DNA from: Cristatella mucedo
Lineage: Eukaryota; Bryozoa; Phylactolaemata; Cristatellidae
Direction: 5' to 3'
Length of the DNA stretch: 64,000 nucleotides
Assembly: GCA_009760855.2 (NCBI GenBank)
Contig: WPIO01000137.1
Span: 62,001 to 126,000, forward strand
Part shown: one piece after another, positions 22,440 through 35,239 of the stretch
Layout: each line of letters starts with the position of its first letter
How positions within the stretch are numbered: the stretch's first letter is position 1
Made by a program: the position numbers and the translations under genes
Notes under the pieces: model-generated
Databases searched by the model: none
What the model was told of the DNA's origin: nothing
The model's input: only the letters and a program-made list of their open reading frames with translations

Positions 22440-22900
22440 AAGCTAATCAACGTGAAATGCATATGCAATCGTTTGCAGAATTTACGGATCGGATTTTATT
22501 ACGGAATTTATTTGCAGAATTATAATACGGCTTCCTTACAGTTGCCGTTGCTACCCTAGCTGGGCCCTGAAGCTCGTCCGGTTCTTAAATTGCCTAGATG
22601 CATGTAGATGATGTTTCTTTATTATATTTTACTATGCTGGTGATGCCTCCGAGCTTCAAGACATCACTACAACCAATGAGCAGCTTTGTTTGTCGCTCCT
22701 AGCAAGTCGGAAGGATCTCAAACCCTGCCTCAACTGTCTGCTGCAATTTTAAAGCTAAGACGATATGAACTTGTTTATGGTGCTACTATCATTGGCAGAA
22801 AAGCTATTAGTGAGTAATTTATCCTTTATTGAGCTGGGTCATGGAGTCTCGACACTAACCCATGCATGTGAATTGTTTTATATTAGCATACAGCCTTTTC
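22440..22900. other. Intronic stretch, nothing recognised
   Basis: No exon or repeat family seen before the CA/TG microsatellite. A minus ORF at 21960-22436 has no recognisable motif. Confidence 0.4.
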
Positions 22901-22919
22901 TCTCCTTTTTCTTTCCCAA

Positions 22920-23043
22920 CAGACACGAACACACACACAGCAATCAAACAAACACTCACACTCACACAGACACACACATGCACACACACACACACACAAA
23001 CATATATGCATATATATGTGTGTGTGTGTGTGTGCGCGCGCAT
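22920..23043 (+). repeat. CA ... TATATG ... TG compound microsatellite
   Basis: CA-rich units (22925-22998) pass through 'catatatgcatatatatg' into (TG)n and GCGC. The tract is an imperfect inverted repeat and could form a hairpin. Confidence 0.9.
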
Positions 23044-23049
23044 CATGAT

Positions 23050-24960
23050 TTGAAATCGTGAATGTAACAACCTCACGAAACACCGGGTGCTTTGGTAAAG
23101 GTGCATTCAGCAGAGTGGGGGAAGATGACACTCTTGCTAAATGCAAATTGTTAAATGCTGTGTATCTGTTAAACAGCAGCTTAATTATGAGAACTTTTTT
23201 TATTTTCATACCCGAGATTCTCACTTATTGTGTGGCTAGACTCTGCAGTGTAGACATTTATTTGTTACGCACTAGTAACTTAATGTATACAGGCCCTTAA
23301 AACTAAATTTATTTCCATTCTATGTGCTGTAGTAAACGATTTCAGCTGTTTCCCATTAAAAACATTTGCAACGCAATTAAAACAACAAATGCAGATTTTA
23401 GCAGGAACAATTTTTCAGCTCACTTTTACATTTATCTAAATTAAGATGTACAGAGATGACATATGTTAACAATGTCTAACTTTTGGGTTCCTAGGTATTT
23501 AAAGGATAGTGGAACAATGAGAAGCTTGAAAAGAAATGATCGTTTCAAATAAGTTAACCACTGCAAACTTACAATTTGATATGACATTGAGTCTCATAAC
23601 CAGCCTAACTGTAATTCAGTGCTTTTTTAGATGAAGTGGTTATGTTAACCAACCCATTGCAAGAGTGCAACGACTGATGCATGGAAGCTAACCGGGGAGA
23701 TTTTACCATGTAAACCTTTTTTTCACATCTGTCTCTGCTGCAGGGTCACTAGTTACAGAAATTATCTAGATAAGATTTGAGAATGCATTGATTGACTCGA
23801 CTTTGGCAATTCAACCTAAGAATAGTGGAGTAAATTGCGGTTGCCAAACTTAATATAGAAACGGTTAACCATTGAACTCATGCTTCGGTTAGATTGTGTT
23901 ATTTTCAATAAAAGGTCACTCAAATTTGGGAACTGCAATTGATCTAGTTCAGGCTTTCCAGTTTCAGTTAGATACTATGCTGCCAAAAAGGAGTAAACTT
24001 CGTCTTACCTATGTTTAGTATTAGATCAGTATCAGCGATCAGAGAGCTAATTTCAACAGCACAGCAGTGCACAAAGGTAAGAGCCGTTAAGGTGATGGAG
24101 TGCTGATAGGGGTCAACGCTCGGGTGTACAGTACATTCGGTAATCCATAAAGAAACGAAATCCTGGTATATTGTTTTAGGGTTAACAGTGGAAAAGAGCA
24201 TACTATAAAGTATATGTAGGAGCCGGAGCAGTTTTAAAAACCCACCAATGTTTGATAATGAACACGGGCTAGCCCATGGAGCATTAATGGAAATATCAAG
24301 CCTTTAAGGTGTGCTTTAGAATAGATACAGGAGCCGTGAAATGGTGTCCTGAAGTGATTTTCTACCCAACTGTATACCAGACTAACCTTGCTAGCAGTGG
24401 ATATACATTCAGAACAGACTAAGCGGAACTAATCGTGTAGTTTAGCACACAGCATTCTGATTTTCCCCAATCTCAATGTATCACACCTGCCTCTTCACTG
24501 TTAGATTTAGCTGCATGATGGACTACAGCTGGGATTCTGTACTATGATTGTGTAATGTACATTACCTTAAAAGCCTGGCATATCAAATTAGCAATCGCAC
24601 CATCTTACGTAGGGTTATGTTTGTCGATGCCTTCTTCCTAACTGTCATTTTGGTCTGATGTGCACCACCTTCTTAAAGTCAAAATGTGTGCATGTTTCTT
24701 TCACTATGTTTCTACAAGTCATTGAGACTTACAGATCCCAGAGATGGGCATTGTTAAATGCTGACACGGAAGGCTTTAAGTAGGAGAGTGAAAACAACTG
24801 ATAGAATATGTCAGCCAACCTTTGAATGTCCATCTGCAAATGTGTGTACCACCTCTCCTATGACCGAAAAATACAGCTCAATACTTCACCAACTGTTTGC
24901 TTGTGAGCCTCTCTTATAGCGCAGTGTCACACCCTTTTCCTCTATCACATTAAATTTATA
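23050..24960. other. Intronic stretch, no exon recognised
   Basis: The D1-D2 linker exon(s) should lie between 13336 and 24968. I found no convincing QYxFIH or KNR block on the + strand here. Confidence 0.4.
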
Positions 24961-24968
24961 TCTTTCAG

Positions 24969-25042
24969 ATGACTCCCGGCGACCAGTATTGGCTGACGAA
25001 AGAGGAACAACTCAAGGCCACATTAATGCTGTCTTTTGTAAT
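24969..25042 (+). CDS. PTP domain D2, exon (INAVFCN)
   Basis: Acceptor atatctttcag, donor AAT|GTAGGC, 74 nt. Two bases complete a codon (expected Tyr), then DSRRPVLADERGTTQGHINA and VFCN follow. This is the second-domain version of the PYD...DYINASF block. Phase and position match D1 exon 2. Joined to the next exon it reads [19 protein letters not shown]. The D2 exon before it, which would carry the KNR-like motif, was not found. Confidence 0.85.
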
Positions 25043-25339
25043 GTAGGCACTTGCTTGTTGCTGTGACCTCGAAACTGATCTGATGACCCCAATCTTTTCC
25101 AATTTTATTTCATGGCTTTCCATTCGCCCTGTACATGCCTGTAACCTTGTCTGGTGTATTGCAAGCAAATCAATTGCAGTGCGAGGAAGCATATGCGCAC
25201 CAATTTGTTGCGACCCGAGCACATCCGTTGATCAAACGGCAGCTTTCCAAGCTCTTTTAGTAAAGTAGATTAAAGTCGAACCTCAAGTATTTTCACACCA
25301 GCCTTGCAGACCCTCAGAGCAATCTACTTTGGCCTAGTT

Positions 25340-26175
25340 TTTTTTTCGGTAGTCAAGCCAAAAGGGAATTACAATAACTGAACCGAGACAGAGCGAAGGA
25401 GTTTGTTAAATTTGCTACAAGCTGCCGTGGAAGATAATTCTTAATCTTGCACGGGAATCGAACATAATGGTTAGCTGTAGAAGCAGTCTTTTGATAAGAT
25501 GCAGGTAGTTGGCACAGAAGACACCTAAATTTCGAGCACGTGATGGTGATTGCACAATCACATCATCTATTAGAAGAAAAAAACTTCTAACGTAGTAACA
25601 GGCTGTGGGTATCCTACGAGGGGTAGTTGTATTTAATGGCGGTCTAGTTTTAAGAAATTTTCCGACATTAAGGATTAAATATCAAGGCAAGACAAGCATT
25701 CATTTTATCAGTTGCTGCAACAGATTGCGACAGTTTGAATTACAAATACAGTCGATCATTGTCAGTGCAAAAAATGACATCCTATTTTGTGGGCCCGATC
25801 ACTTTCCGTCAAAGGTTCAGTACAAATGAAGAACCCCAAAGAACCGAGGACAGACTCTTTAGGGAAGCCACAGGTGACTGGTACGGTGGACAAGACAAGG
25901 CTCCCTTCAAGACACGGGTAAAACACGATCAGACAAGTATGATTTAAGCCATGGCAGTGCCAAGTCTGACAGGCCGATTGTTGTATTTTATCGTTAAAGT
26001 AGGATTTCAGGATCAATGGTGTGGAAGGCAGCTGCTAGATCCAGCAGTGCTAGGGCTGTGACATTCCGGTCACGAATGCTGCAGAGAATCGGCCACACAG
26101 AGGAGAGCGGCTTCAGGAGATGTTGCAGCTTGAACCCTGATGGAAATTTCTCAGGATATGATCATCCAAACAACG
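25340..26175 (-). mobile_element. LINE-B internal fragment, inverted
   Basis: It matches the minus-strand LINE-B at 62350-63190 block by block: 'agccaaaagggaattacaat' versus 'agccaaaaggggattacaat', 'gctgtagaagcagtctt', 'gcacgtgatggtgattgcac', 'gggctgtgacattcc'. It covers the reverse transcriptase region only and is full of stops. It lies antisense in a D2 intron. Confidence 0.8.
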
Positions 26176-26289
26176 CCACTGAATCTAGAGCTTTGACATG
26201 TTGCAATAATGAACAGTATCTGTGTGTAAATAAGTCATACTTATGTAGACATGTTTCAATAGTAGACCAAAACCAATTATAAACTGATT

Positions 26290-27950
26290 GCTGGGGGTTT
26301 GTGGTAATGAGAACCAGTTGCGAACTTGCTGAGAGCATTGCATCTACGATATTGTGAGTTCCTGAAAGGGTTTGCCATTTTCAAAATTCTCAGCAAGTGT
26401 AGTAAGTTCCCCAACAGGAGCCGATCAGTAACAATCAAACGATTAAAATGATGTGCATCAAAATCTTAAAGGTAAACAGAACGATGAGTTACTGGCTCTA
26501 AGACTCCTTACCTATATCACAAGATGGTTTCACCAAGCTCTTGCATGCCAACTTAGTTGTTTCTATCTGGTTTGAGCAGGTATAGACATAATTTTGGCAA
26601 CAGTATTGTCTCAAGTGCAGACGCATGATATTCAGTGTCGACGCTCATTCTGAAGTGCCTGCTGTAATCAAGAACGTGTGAAAAACTCTTCTTTTCTTTT
26701 TTTGGGAGCTAGTGCTACCAGATGCGACTGTACCAGAAAAATTTAAGGAAAGTCTACACTGCTACATTTTGGTTTAGCCTGCCCTTTAAATTTACCTAAG
26801 CTTGCCTAACCTTCACTAGGTGTAGAATGTCAAAAACTGCATTGCACAACGTGGCTGGATGCAGTTTCAGAAATTGCAAATTTGAACGGCAATACTGCAA
26901 TTACAATCACCTAACCTGGAGTTGCAGTTAAAAAGTTCGTTCTATTGAAGGAAAATTGCTAGGATATGGTTGTAATGATCAACTTATGCTTTCCGAATAG
27001 TTTTCTTAATATTCAATACGGCTGATGCTTCCTACTGCATTTGGTATTTCGAATGTTATTTATTCAGTAGATTAAATCATTCCCACTTCCATGTTTTCAT
27101 TTTCTTCAGCTCTAGTCGAGTTCCCACTACTCCACCTCTTCTGCCTCTGCGCTCATCCAGTCCAAGAAGTCGCCAAAGTAGGAAGCCAAATTATATAGTA
27201 TAAAACTGAACTTGAAACTTTAAGCTTTGTACTTTATGACTTCCGAGACGAAAAGCATACTCAGATAACTTGTGCATAGTGTTAGCAACTGAAAAAGTGT
27301 TAGCAACTGCCTATCTGATCTTGCTCAAAGCCTCAGATAAGGGCTCAGTAAGTAAGCTATTCCAGAAATATGGACACACTAAAATTTGGAGTAAGCCCCT
27401 AGTGCATGACACTTTGTAGGCTTGTGCCAATATCAGAAGCTAGCGATCGTAACCAGAAGCAAAATGTCTGAAGCATCTCCCTGCTAGCATGACTTAGACT
27501 GTCTCTCAGTTTCATCTCGGTATCAGGGGTGGAAGCCTAAATAGGACGACTTTTCCGATCCTTATCTTTATGATGCACTCTTGAAACTTATTACAGCATA
27601 TGGGTTCCCCTCTTCACTTGCCCTTTCTTAATCTGCCAGCTTCAGGCCTATCATTGCAGCAGTGTTACCAGTTTGCCTTTGACTGAGTGATGCCTGCCAG
27701 CCTTTCGTCCTGCTTGGGCTTCGACTTCTGGTCTCTATTCTTATGAATATAAAGCTATTGTAACGAACATCTCAGTTTTTCATTTACTTTGATAGGCTTG
27801 TTTATAAATAGTCGCATGATCAAACTTCAAATGTGAGCTTGATTTGATATTTCAGATCGTGCCTTTAGCATGCTCTCAAGGCAATGAAATAACTTCGTTA
27901 TGCTCACGTCTTGGCATCCCTTGACTTAATGACCGTTTAAGAAAAAGCTT
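26290..27950. other. Intronic stretch, no gene recognised
   Basis: No phosphatase exon is expected here, because the D2 exons on either side join in frame. No repeat family match was seen. Confidence 0.5.
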
Positions 27951-27954
27951 AAAT

Positions 27955-28205
27955 GTATCTATTTATGACGGCATTTAGTGGGTCCGTGTGATTGGTCCTT
28001 TACTTGCCGATGCATGCTGACACTGTGCGTGCTGCCACTAATTATATTAACATGATGACCCTGTGCATTTCAGCCCTAAACATTGTATGCTTGTTGTCAC
28101 TGCACATGCTACCACTAAGCGTTTGATCATGCTTCCTTTGCAGCCGATATAGAGTTCGAGAAACAGGCTGAGTCGTCCGAAGGCATTGTAGAAAAGATAT
28201 TTATC
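27955..28205 (+). mobile_element. LINE-A 3' end fragment, diverged
   Basis: It contains 'acggcatttagtgggtccgt', 'gtgcgtgctgccactaatta' and a decayed end 'ggctgagtcgtccgaaggc'. It is older than most LINE-A copies in the window. Confidence 0.65.
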
Positions 28206-28823
28206 CTCTCAGTTAGTTTGAATCTTACTTACTAACATGCATTAGTTCATGCACTTAAATATGCTAAAAGTTCATTGAAAAAAAACAAGCTTTACTGGGT
28301 TTTAGGGAATGCAAGGCAGTATGGCTGTGCCTTGAGAAGCGAATTAAGTAATGAAGTATCAGCACTAGTAGCCATTAAATCAGGAGAGAGTTACTAACTT
28401 TACACATACCTGTTAATAAACCCGATCTTCCCAAAAATTTCTATTTAGTATGTGGAACTATGAGACGAATTGATGCTGAGATATCCGGTCGTTCAAGAGC
28501 AGTCTCGAATGGCGAGTAGATAGAACATGTCGCTCCAGCAAGCTTGGGGTGGGAATAAATTTAGAGAGAACCGAATAAATTGCTGTGGTGCTGTCAAAAC
28601 CACTAAACTCGAAGGTAAATTGACTGCCCAAAACTGAAACAGTGTCAGAGTTTAATTTTAGCCTGTAAATTATCTGTGAAAACGTGCACTGACTGCTCTG
28701 CGAGCAACAAGCACTCGGGAAAACATATTTTTTTAAAGTCCAATCGAGCTTGCAGTGCCTCTAAGGTGGAGGTGATCTTGGAGTTCTAGGATGCAAAAGT
28801 CGTAGTTTGTGTATCGTTTTCAG

Positions 28824-28955
28824 GGCTGTTACTCTAACCGTGGCTTTATTGCCACACAGCTACCTTTGCCGGGCACCGTGGCTGACTTCTGGCAGATGGT
28901 GTATGAATGTCAAGCAAGCTGTATCGTTCTGCTGCACAACGTTCTTCCGGAAGAG
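28824..28955 (+). CDS. PTP domain D2, exon ([13 protein letters not shown])
   Basis: Acceptor atcgttttcag, donor GAG|GTAAGC, 132 nt in phase 0. It encodes [18 protein letters not shown] and [19 protein letters not shown]. These are the ATQ and DFWxMV blocks of a phosphatase domain; the D1 counterpart is split into two exons. In D2 the Gly after ATQ is Leu. Confidence 0.95.
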
Positions 28956-28999
28956 GTAAGCCGTTAGCTGCAGTCTCCTATCTTTTTAGCTGTACTGCC

Positions 29000-30500
29000 A
29001 GCCAATTTCCCTTGCCCCATACAAGACTTTCTTGCAGCTTTTAGCATTCAGCACTTACGATCCGACCCTTATTATTTAGGCAATATTCTCTCTACTGCAG
29101 TCGTCCCTAGCTTATCGTGGGTAATCAGTTCCAGACTCTATTGCGATTAGTAAATATTTTCGAAAGTAGAATTATATTTATATTTCGAATTTTTTCGTAG
29201 TTGGAACATTAAAAAGCTGTTCAAAGTGCTCTAAATATGGTTTTTAGCACTACTTGAGCCCTCTTGATTTGAAATAACACCACGATAGCCGCCATCACAC
29301 TAGTGTTTACCAATACATCAGTCAGAATTAGAGGCAATAAGACATATTAGACGTTAACAATGTCATATTATTATTATATTAAAATTAATCTCACGAACGC
29401 ATACAGCACTTACAGATACTAAAACAGTGAACAATACGCTCCGATTGGCTTAGTTTCACCTCACCATATTTTTTGGAAAAACGTTCCTGCTCACAGAAAA
29501 GGAGTGGTCGAGCTGCGGTACCTGGCTTTGAAATGTATGCCGGGTGCTCGAATACATAGACTTACAAACCGTACGTTTATTACTTTAATTGTATTGTCAC
29601 ACAGGGGTGCATAATTGACTAAGACAAGTAATAGCATGCTGGACATTTTCACTATCTCGATATACTCTTAAATGAATATGCATGTATTTGAAAAAACCGG
29701 GATAGAGTGAAGCAGCGAAAGTCGAAGCCCGATGGGGGTGAGGGATGACTGTATATCTGTTGAGCTTTGTCGTAGGACCCTGCGCTGTCAGGTTTTCAGA
29801 AGAACTGCACCATAGAGTTTTACATTTAGACAAAGAGAGCAAGAGATAGTGCATTTGTGCAATTCGATTGAATAAGGTTGGATTACTACTTGGCATTCAC
29901 TGTGTTCTGGTTGTAGGCTATTAAAGACACTGCCAGCACGAGCATGGCAAGCAGTCGCACCAAAGCTTCTTAACATCTTGGTTCTCATTTAGGTCCCTAT
30001 AAAAGTTCTACAATATGTGACAATGGTTGCGAAGCTGCTTCAGCTGTGCTGGAGAGCAAGCAGCTTGGTTATGATCCTGCTAGGCCTCTGGCTCCAACAG
30101 AAAATCGATTCTTTAGACCTACAAGCAGCAATAAGCAAGCCATAATTGAAACCTTTGCAATGCACACACGCCTGGCTGATGGTCACTCGTTCATTGCAGA
30201 AAAATAAGCTATAAAGGAGCAGACAATAATAATGTAACCACATAGACCAGATGCTAAGCTTTCGGCGAAACGATAACAAAGGTAAAAATTGGCCTCAGGA
30301 AAGACTATGCGTTTTAACTTTCTGCCGCATAGCCAGCCCTTGCTTTCTGCAAAAATCAGTGGAAAATAGGGTCTGAAGTAAATCCGCCAGTAAGAGAGAT
30401 TCAGTGAAGTGCTTACAGAAAGCGAGTTCCCGAGTCAGCAGCCATAGGTGTGTGAACAGCATTGAGGTGTACACATGAAAGCATCCAACGCCTTGCCACT
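29000..30500. other. Intronic stretch, no gene recognised
   Basis: No exon or repeat family was identified. Minus-strand ORFs near 29597-30279 carry no recognisable motif. Confidence 0.5.
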
Positions 30501-30529
30501 CGTTGAAAGCTATAAGCTTTGGAATGGAT

Positions 30530-31375
30530 CTGTTGCCTCTGCTTTTCCTGCTCCAGTTGCAACTGCCACTGCGGCCACCTGAGCTGCTTCCACCTCTACT
30601 GCTTACCCTGGTTCTATCACCTCTACGGCCACTGTGTCTACTGTCTCTGCCCTTGACGCACCTGACCCGGCTGCCCCTGCCTCTGGTCCTCTGCCTCTGC
30701 TGCTTCTGCCCCTACACCTTCTACCTCTGCTGTCTGTGACTCTGCTGCCTCTACTCCTGCTGCCTCTGCAACTGCTTCCTCTGCAACTGCTGTCTCTGCC
30801 CCTACTGCCTCTACGACTGCTGCCTCTTCGACTTCTGCCTCTGCTGCCTCTGCTTCCACTGTAAACGCCTCTGGTGCCTCTGACTGCTGCCTCTGCCTCA
30901 AATGCTTCTGCTTCTAATGCTTCATTTGCAACTGCCACTGCTGTAGCAGGTGCTGCTTCCGCCTCTACTGCCTCTGCCCCTGCCTCTGCTGCCTCTTTTT
31001 CTCGGCTGCAATTGACTCTGATGCCTCTGCTGCAGCTCCCTCTTCCTCTGCTGCTTCTGACTCTGCTACCACTGTCTCTGCTGCTTCTGCATCTGCTGCT
31101 CCTGCCACTGCCTCTGTTGCCTCTGCCTTAGCTGCCTTCACCTCTGCTGTTTCGGCCTCTGGTCCTTCTGACTCTGCTGCCTCTGCTTCAGCTGCCTGTG
31201 GTCCCACTGCCTCTGCCTTTTTTGCTTCTGGTCCTGCTGTCACCGCTGGCTCTGCTTCCACTCCCTATGCCCCTGCTGCATCTGGCTATGCTGTGTATGC
31301 CTCTGTTACCTCTGCCTCGGCTGCCTTTGCAGCTGCTGCATCTGCTGCTGCCTCTGCTGCCGTCATTAGATCCTG
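30530..31375 (+). repeat. CTG/CCT-rich low-complexity tract
   Basis: About 850 bases of degenerate ctgcctctgc-type units whose spacing is mostly a multiple of three. Most frames on both strands therefore stay open: Leu/Pro- or Ala/Ser-rich on +, Glu/Ala- or Arg/Ser/Gly-rich on -. No start, splice or domain evidence supports coding. It lies 180 bases upstream of a D2 exon and is strongly pyrimidine-rich on the + strand. Confidence 0.85.
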
Positions 31376-31554
31376 CTCTGATAGCCTGTAAGATAATCAT
31401 AGGGCTTGTGAGATGATTTTAATAGTAGCAGGGGAGTCAAATGACACATGCATTTAATTTTAATTCAATTTTGATTTAATTTTAATTTAATTCAAGAATT
31501 AATTTTTTTTTATTTTACTTACAAGCCAACTCAATAGAGTTTGCCTTCTTTCAG

Positions 31555-31713
31555 GACTTCCCTCGTTATTGGCCTGAACCTGGCCTGAGCATGACTGCAG
31601 GCTCACTTACTGTAACTAGCGATGACTGCTGGAAAGACACGGACAACTATTCTGGAGAGACGGTGTCGGTGCTTGGTGTAAAAGTGACTCTGGCCAGCAA
31701 GCACCTAGTAGAG
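31555..31713 (+). CDS. PTP domain D2, exon (YWP)
   Basis: Acceptor cttctttcag, donor GAG|GTACAC, 159 nt in phase 0. It begins DFPRYWPEPGLSMTAGSLTV, the YWP block, and runs through the strands before the WPD loop (ETVSVLGVKVTLASKHLVE). It is longer than the D1 equivalent (117 nt). Confidence 0.93.
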
Positions 31714-31918
31714 GTACACTTTGGATGAGGAAACTGATTTGCATCTTGTCGAGATGCCACCATTCCCAGCTGGTTTGCTGTAGCTTTAGGGTGCCTCTGC
31801 TGCTGTCGTGCTTCTGCAACTGCCATTTACCAAGTCTGTCTTTCCATTTCTTTTAGTGCATATGTCTCTCTCAGTCTCATCGGTAACTCTCTCTTCTCCT
31901 CTTCCTCTATTCATCTTG

Positions 31919-32061
<143 letters not shown>

Positions 32062-32157
32062 TTCCTCTCTCTCTCGATTTTCCTTTTTTCTATCTGTTAC
32101 TTGATATACTGCTATTACACTCAGTAAGCATGTATATTTTTTCCCGGTGAGTTTTAG

Positions 32158-32306
32158 TCTGTGTCGACGAAGCTTCTTTCGACAAGCATATGGGACAGCA
32201 GTGGAGCTGAGCTGCCACAGAAAATACAAGTGCTTCTTGGTGTAGCACAGGCACTGAGGAATTACTGCCAGGACACTCCCAAGAGGCCAGTGGTTGTGCA
32301 ATGCAG
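32158..32306 (+). CDS. PTP domain D2, exon (degenerate WPD loop, start of signature)
   Basis: Acceptor ggtgagttttag, donor CAG|GTAATG, 149 nt. It encodes SVSTKLLSTSIWDSSGAELP, where the WPD loop should be. The Pro-Asp of WPD is replaced by Asp-Ser, so no proper general acid is placed. After a helix (VLLGVAQALRNYCQ) it gives RPVVVQC and the first two bases of the next residue. The catalytic His is Gln (QC instead of HC). The phase-2 split inside the signature is the same as in D1. Confidence 0.93.
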
Positions 32307-32934
32307 GTAATGTAGCTTTTTCGGCCTGCTTTCAGTACGAAATTGGGAAGGCATGGCAGCCGCAGTTTAGTGTTCATCATTCTGCTACCTCGGTTTGCTT
32401 GTATAGGCCTAGAGGATCTCAGGCACTAAGTAGGGGAAATAGATAAACAAAGCAGCTTCTGCAGGTCATCTGGATTGGGCATTTAGATAACTCAATCTCT
32501 GTCTGAGACCACTCTTTGCGATAGACACTGTATGCTTTCGTTAAGTGACTGCATGGTATCCATCATGCCAATCAAACGACTACTATGCTTAGGTCAGTAT
32601 ACCGACATGAAAAAACGTGTGGTCGCTGGTTATTAAGATCTTTAGCTAATAACATGCCCTGATGTCAGTGTACTCATACTAAGCAGTTTTTAAGTTTAAA
32701 CAGCAAGTTTGTGGACACGGATGGAAAGATGACTAGACAATGTGGATCTTCAGGCAAGACTTATAAAGTAAAAGGTTATCGCAGGCAGTGAATTTTGGCA
32801 AAAGTAACGTTAGACTTTCGGTGAATACAAGCTGCAGGCTTGGTCAGAAAACTATATCAATTTAGTGCTAGTGACATAAAGATGACTAGATGAGTATGTA
32901 ATGCCTACTGCAGAGGTAAAGAGGTCAGATTGTC

Positions 32935-33580
32935 AGGCGTCAGTTAGCTAGTGCAAAACTCTGCAGCTAGGCTTGTCTGTAGTGAGCATCATAGTCGAGA
33001 GATCTCATCACTTCTGGTCCATCTGAACTGACTCTCAGTCAGCCTATGCATCGACTTAAAGTTGTTGTCACTCACTTGGAGATCCATTCAATCTTTGGTT
33101 CTAGTCTATCTATCAGATGTACTCCACATCAAGCTACTGATCATACCACCCGTTTTCACAATCTAGCTCTTGAACCGTACCCTGTACAAACCTCAAAGTA
33201 TTTGCAACCATACCTGTAGTTCGTATGCTCCCAAAGCATGGAGCTCACTTTCGATCTGTGTCACAACGTCTCCTGACTTGTCCAGATTTAAAAAGAAACT
33301 AAGAACCCATCTAGTTATGACAGCATTTAGTGGGTACCCTCGACTCATCCTTTACGTGCTTACGCATGCTGATCCTCTGCATGGTACCACTAACCATATT
33401 TGCATGCTGATCCTGCGTCACCTTTAACCATGTTATTCTTATCGTTTATTGAGCATGCTACCACTAACCGTTCGATCGTGACTCCTTTGCAGCTTACTGT
33501 AAAGTGCCCAGAAGAGATAAGAGTTATCTTAGGGCACTCTATCCAATGTATTGCTATTATTATTATGATTATTAGTGAAT
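32935..33580 (+). mobile_element. LINE-A 3' fragment
   Basis: It starts in the ORF2 end ('tgcaaaactctgcagctagg'), passes SSYAPKAWSSLSICV and the 3' UTR, and ends 'aagtgcccagaagagat', 'gggcactctatcc' and an ATT-type tail. It is 5' truncated with many stops and lies in the D2 intron of 32307-39755. Confidence 0.85.
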
Positions 33581-33589
33581 AGACCTGCA

Positions 33590-34180
33590 AGCCTGATCGG
33601 AGATATGAAATCAAATTGATCCCGGATACGGATGCTCAGACTAATGGGTTTATTTCCGTGACTTTGCTTTTAACAGGCAGGCGATTTGTTGGTTTTATTA
33701 ACATTTTTGGATGATTTAGTTCACATGCCGAAGTCCTGAATAAGGCTAGCTGCAAAAAGTAAGACCTTTCAAAATGTTCCTCTGCCTTGCCTCACTTCCA
33801 ACAATCTCAAATCGATCAAGATTTGCGTTTCCAGACATGTGCATTTGGCTGGAAACGTCCTTTTTAAATTTGAAAAACGATAATACCGAGCTGACATACA
33901 ATGACAAACCATGTTTTCTTTAACTAACCAGCTGCCTAACCATTTGAATTTGCTCTCTAGTATGCCCTAGGTAGACTTTAAATCTAATGAGAAATCATTT
34001 TCGAGCAAAATTTTTTTATTATTGACCATACAAATATATATTCAAATGTGCTGGTTTTTATTTTATATTATGAAAGCTGGTGTGCTTAGAAAAAATTACT
34101 TTAGCAACATATATTGTTGAATTTATTTGCAATATCTTATGTATACTCTCCCTGCAAGTCAGCTTAACAGAATAATTAGA
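33590..34180. other. Intronic stretch, no gene recognised
   Basis: AT-rich; no exon or repeat family seen before the CA/TA microsatellite. Confidence 0.5.
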
Positions 34181-34465
<285 letters not shown>

Positions 34466-34503
34466 TACATAATGTGTATATAATGTATACATATGTATAG
34501 TGT

Positions 34504-35230
34504 TGTAACCGAGTTCCAGGGGTCAGAGGCTAATTCCTGCCAAACCAGCCACACTCCGGCCCCACTGCTGCTCGCCATGCAGCCGAGCTAGGGTAAGACG
34601 AGCAGCCGTCAGGTTAAACCTCTTTATAATGAGTAAAGTGCCAACAACAGCAGGGGAACTAAACAAGTCTACACGGAGGGTCCTACACACAATACACTAT
34701 GGGGGCGCAAGACGACGTGGCAAGCACGAGCAAAGCTGTTAGTTGGGTTCAGTCGGCTTCTGCAGCCCTGTCGTTGTATCGACTCCGAATCCAACAGTAT
34801 GAGCATATGCCGTCCTAAACCCGGCTGTCTGAGTAACTGCTGGCTAGTTCGAGTCGGCAACTACCACAGTCGTAAGCTTCCACCGTAAGAGGCCAACACA
34901 CTTGGGGGGGTCGCTAACACGGTACATGGGGAACGCTGAATCTGTAAGTCAACAACGAGCAGAGCTATCCAGCTCTGCTCGGGCCTTGGGTACTCGTTCC
35001 CATGCGTGCGTGGCAGCATCGCCGGAGCACGCCTGCACGAATCCAGGTGCATAACTCGCGAGACCAGGAGCCTCCAACACCACGACTTACTTGGCCTACT
35101 TCCCATACCCAAGAGACCAGGTGACCTCTCGTCACCACCCATCTGGCAATGCCTAGGTCCGACCCGGGCCCAGCCGGTAACCCTCATCACAGCCGCCTGG
35201 TCCCAGCCAACCGAACCCAGCCTGGGCACA
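34504..35230 (+). mobile_element. Solo LTR, family 1 copy b (target duplication GTGT)
   Basis: Starts TGTAACCGAGTTC and ends CCTGGGCACA. It is flanked by gtgt at 34500-34503 and 35231-35234; one further A on the left matches the last element base, so the repeat could be read as agtgt. Length is 727 bp, versus 732 for copy a. Shared blocks include 'acgagcagccgtcaggttaa' and 'acctctttataat'. No internal region is present. Confidence 0.85.
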
Positions 35231-35239
35231 GTGTTATTG

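Noticed and set aside
23636-23708. Possible missing D2 exon ending EILP before GTAAAC
   Set aside because: The frame would give WKLTGEILP(Y), which fits the next exon's phase. It lacks the KNR motif, and the nearest acceptor is out of frame with it.
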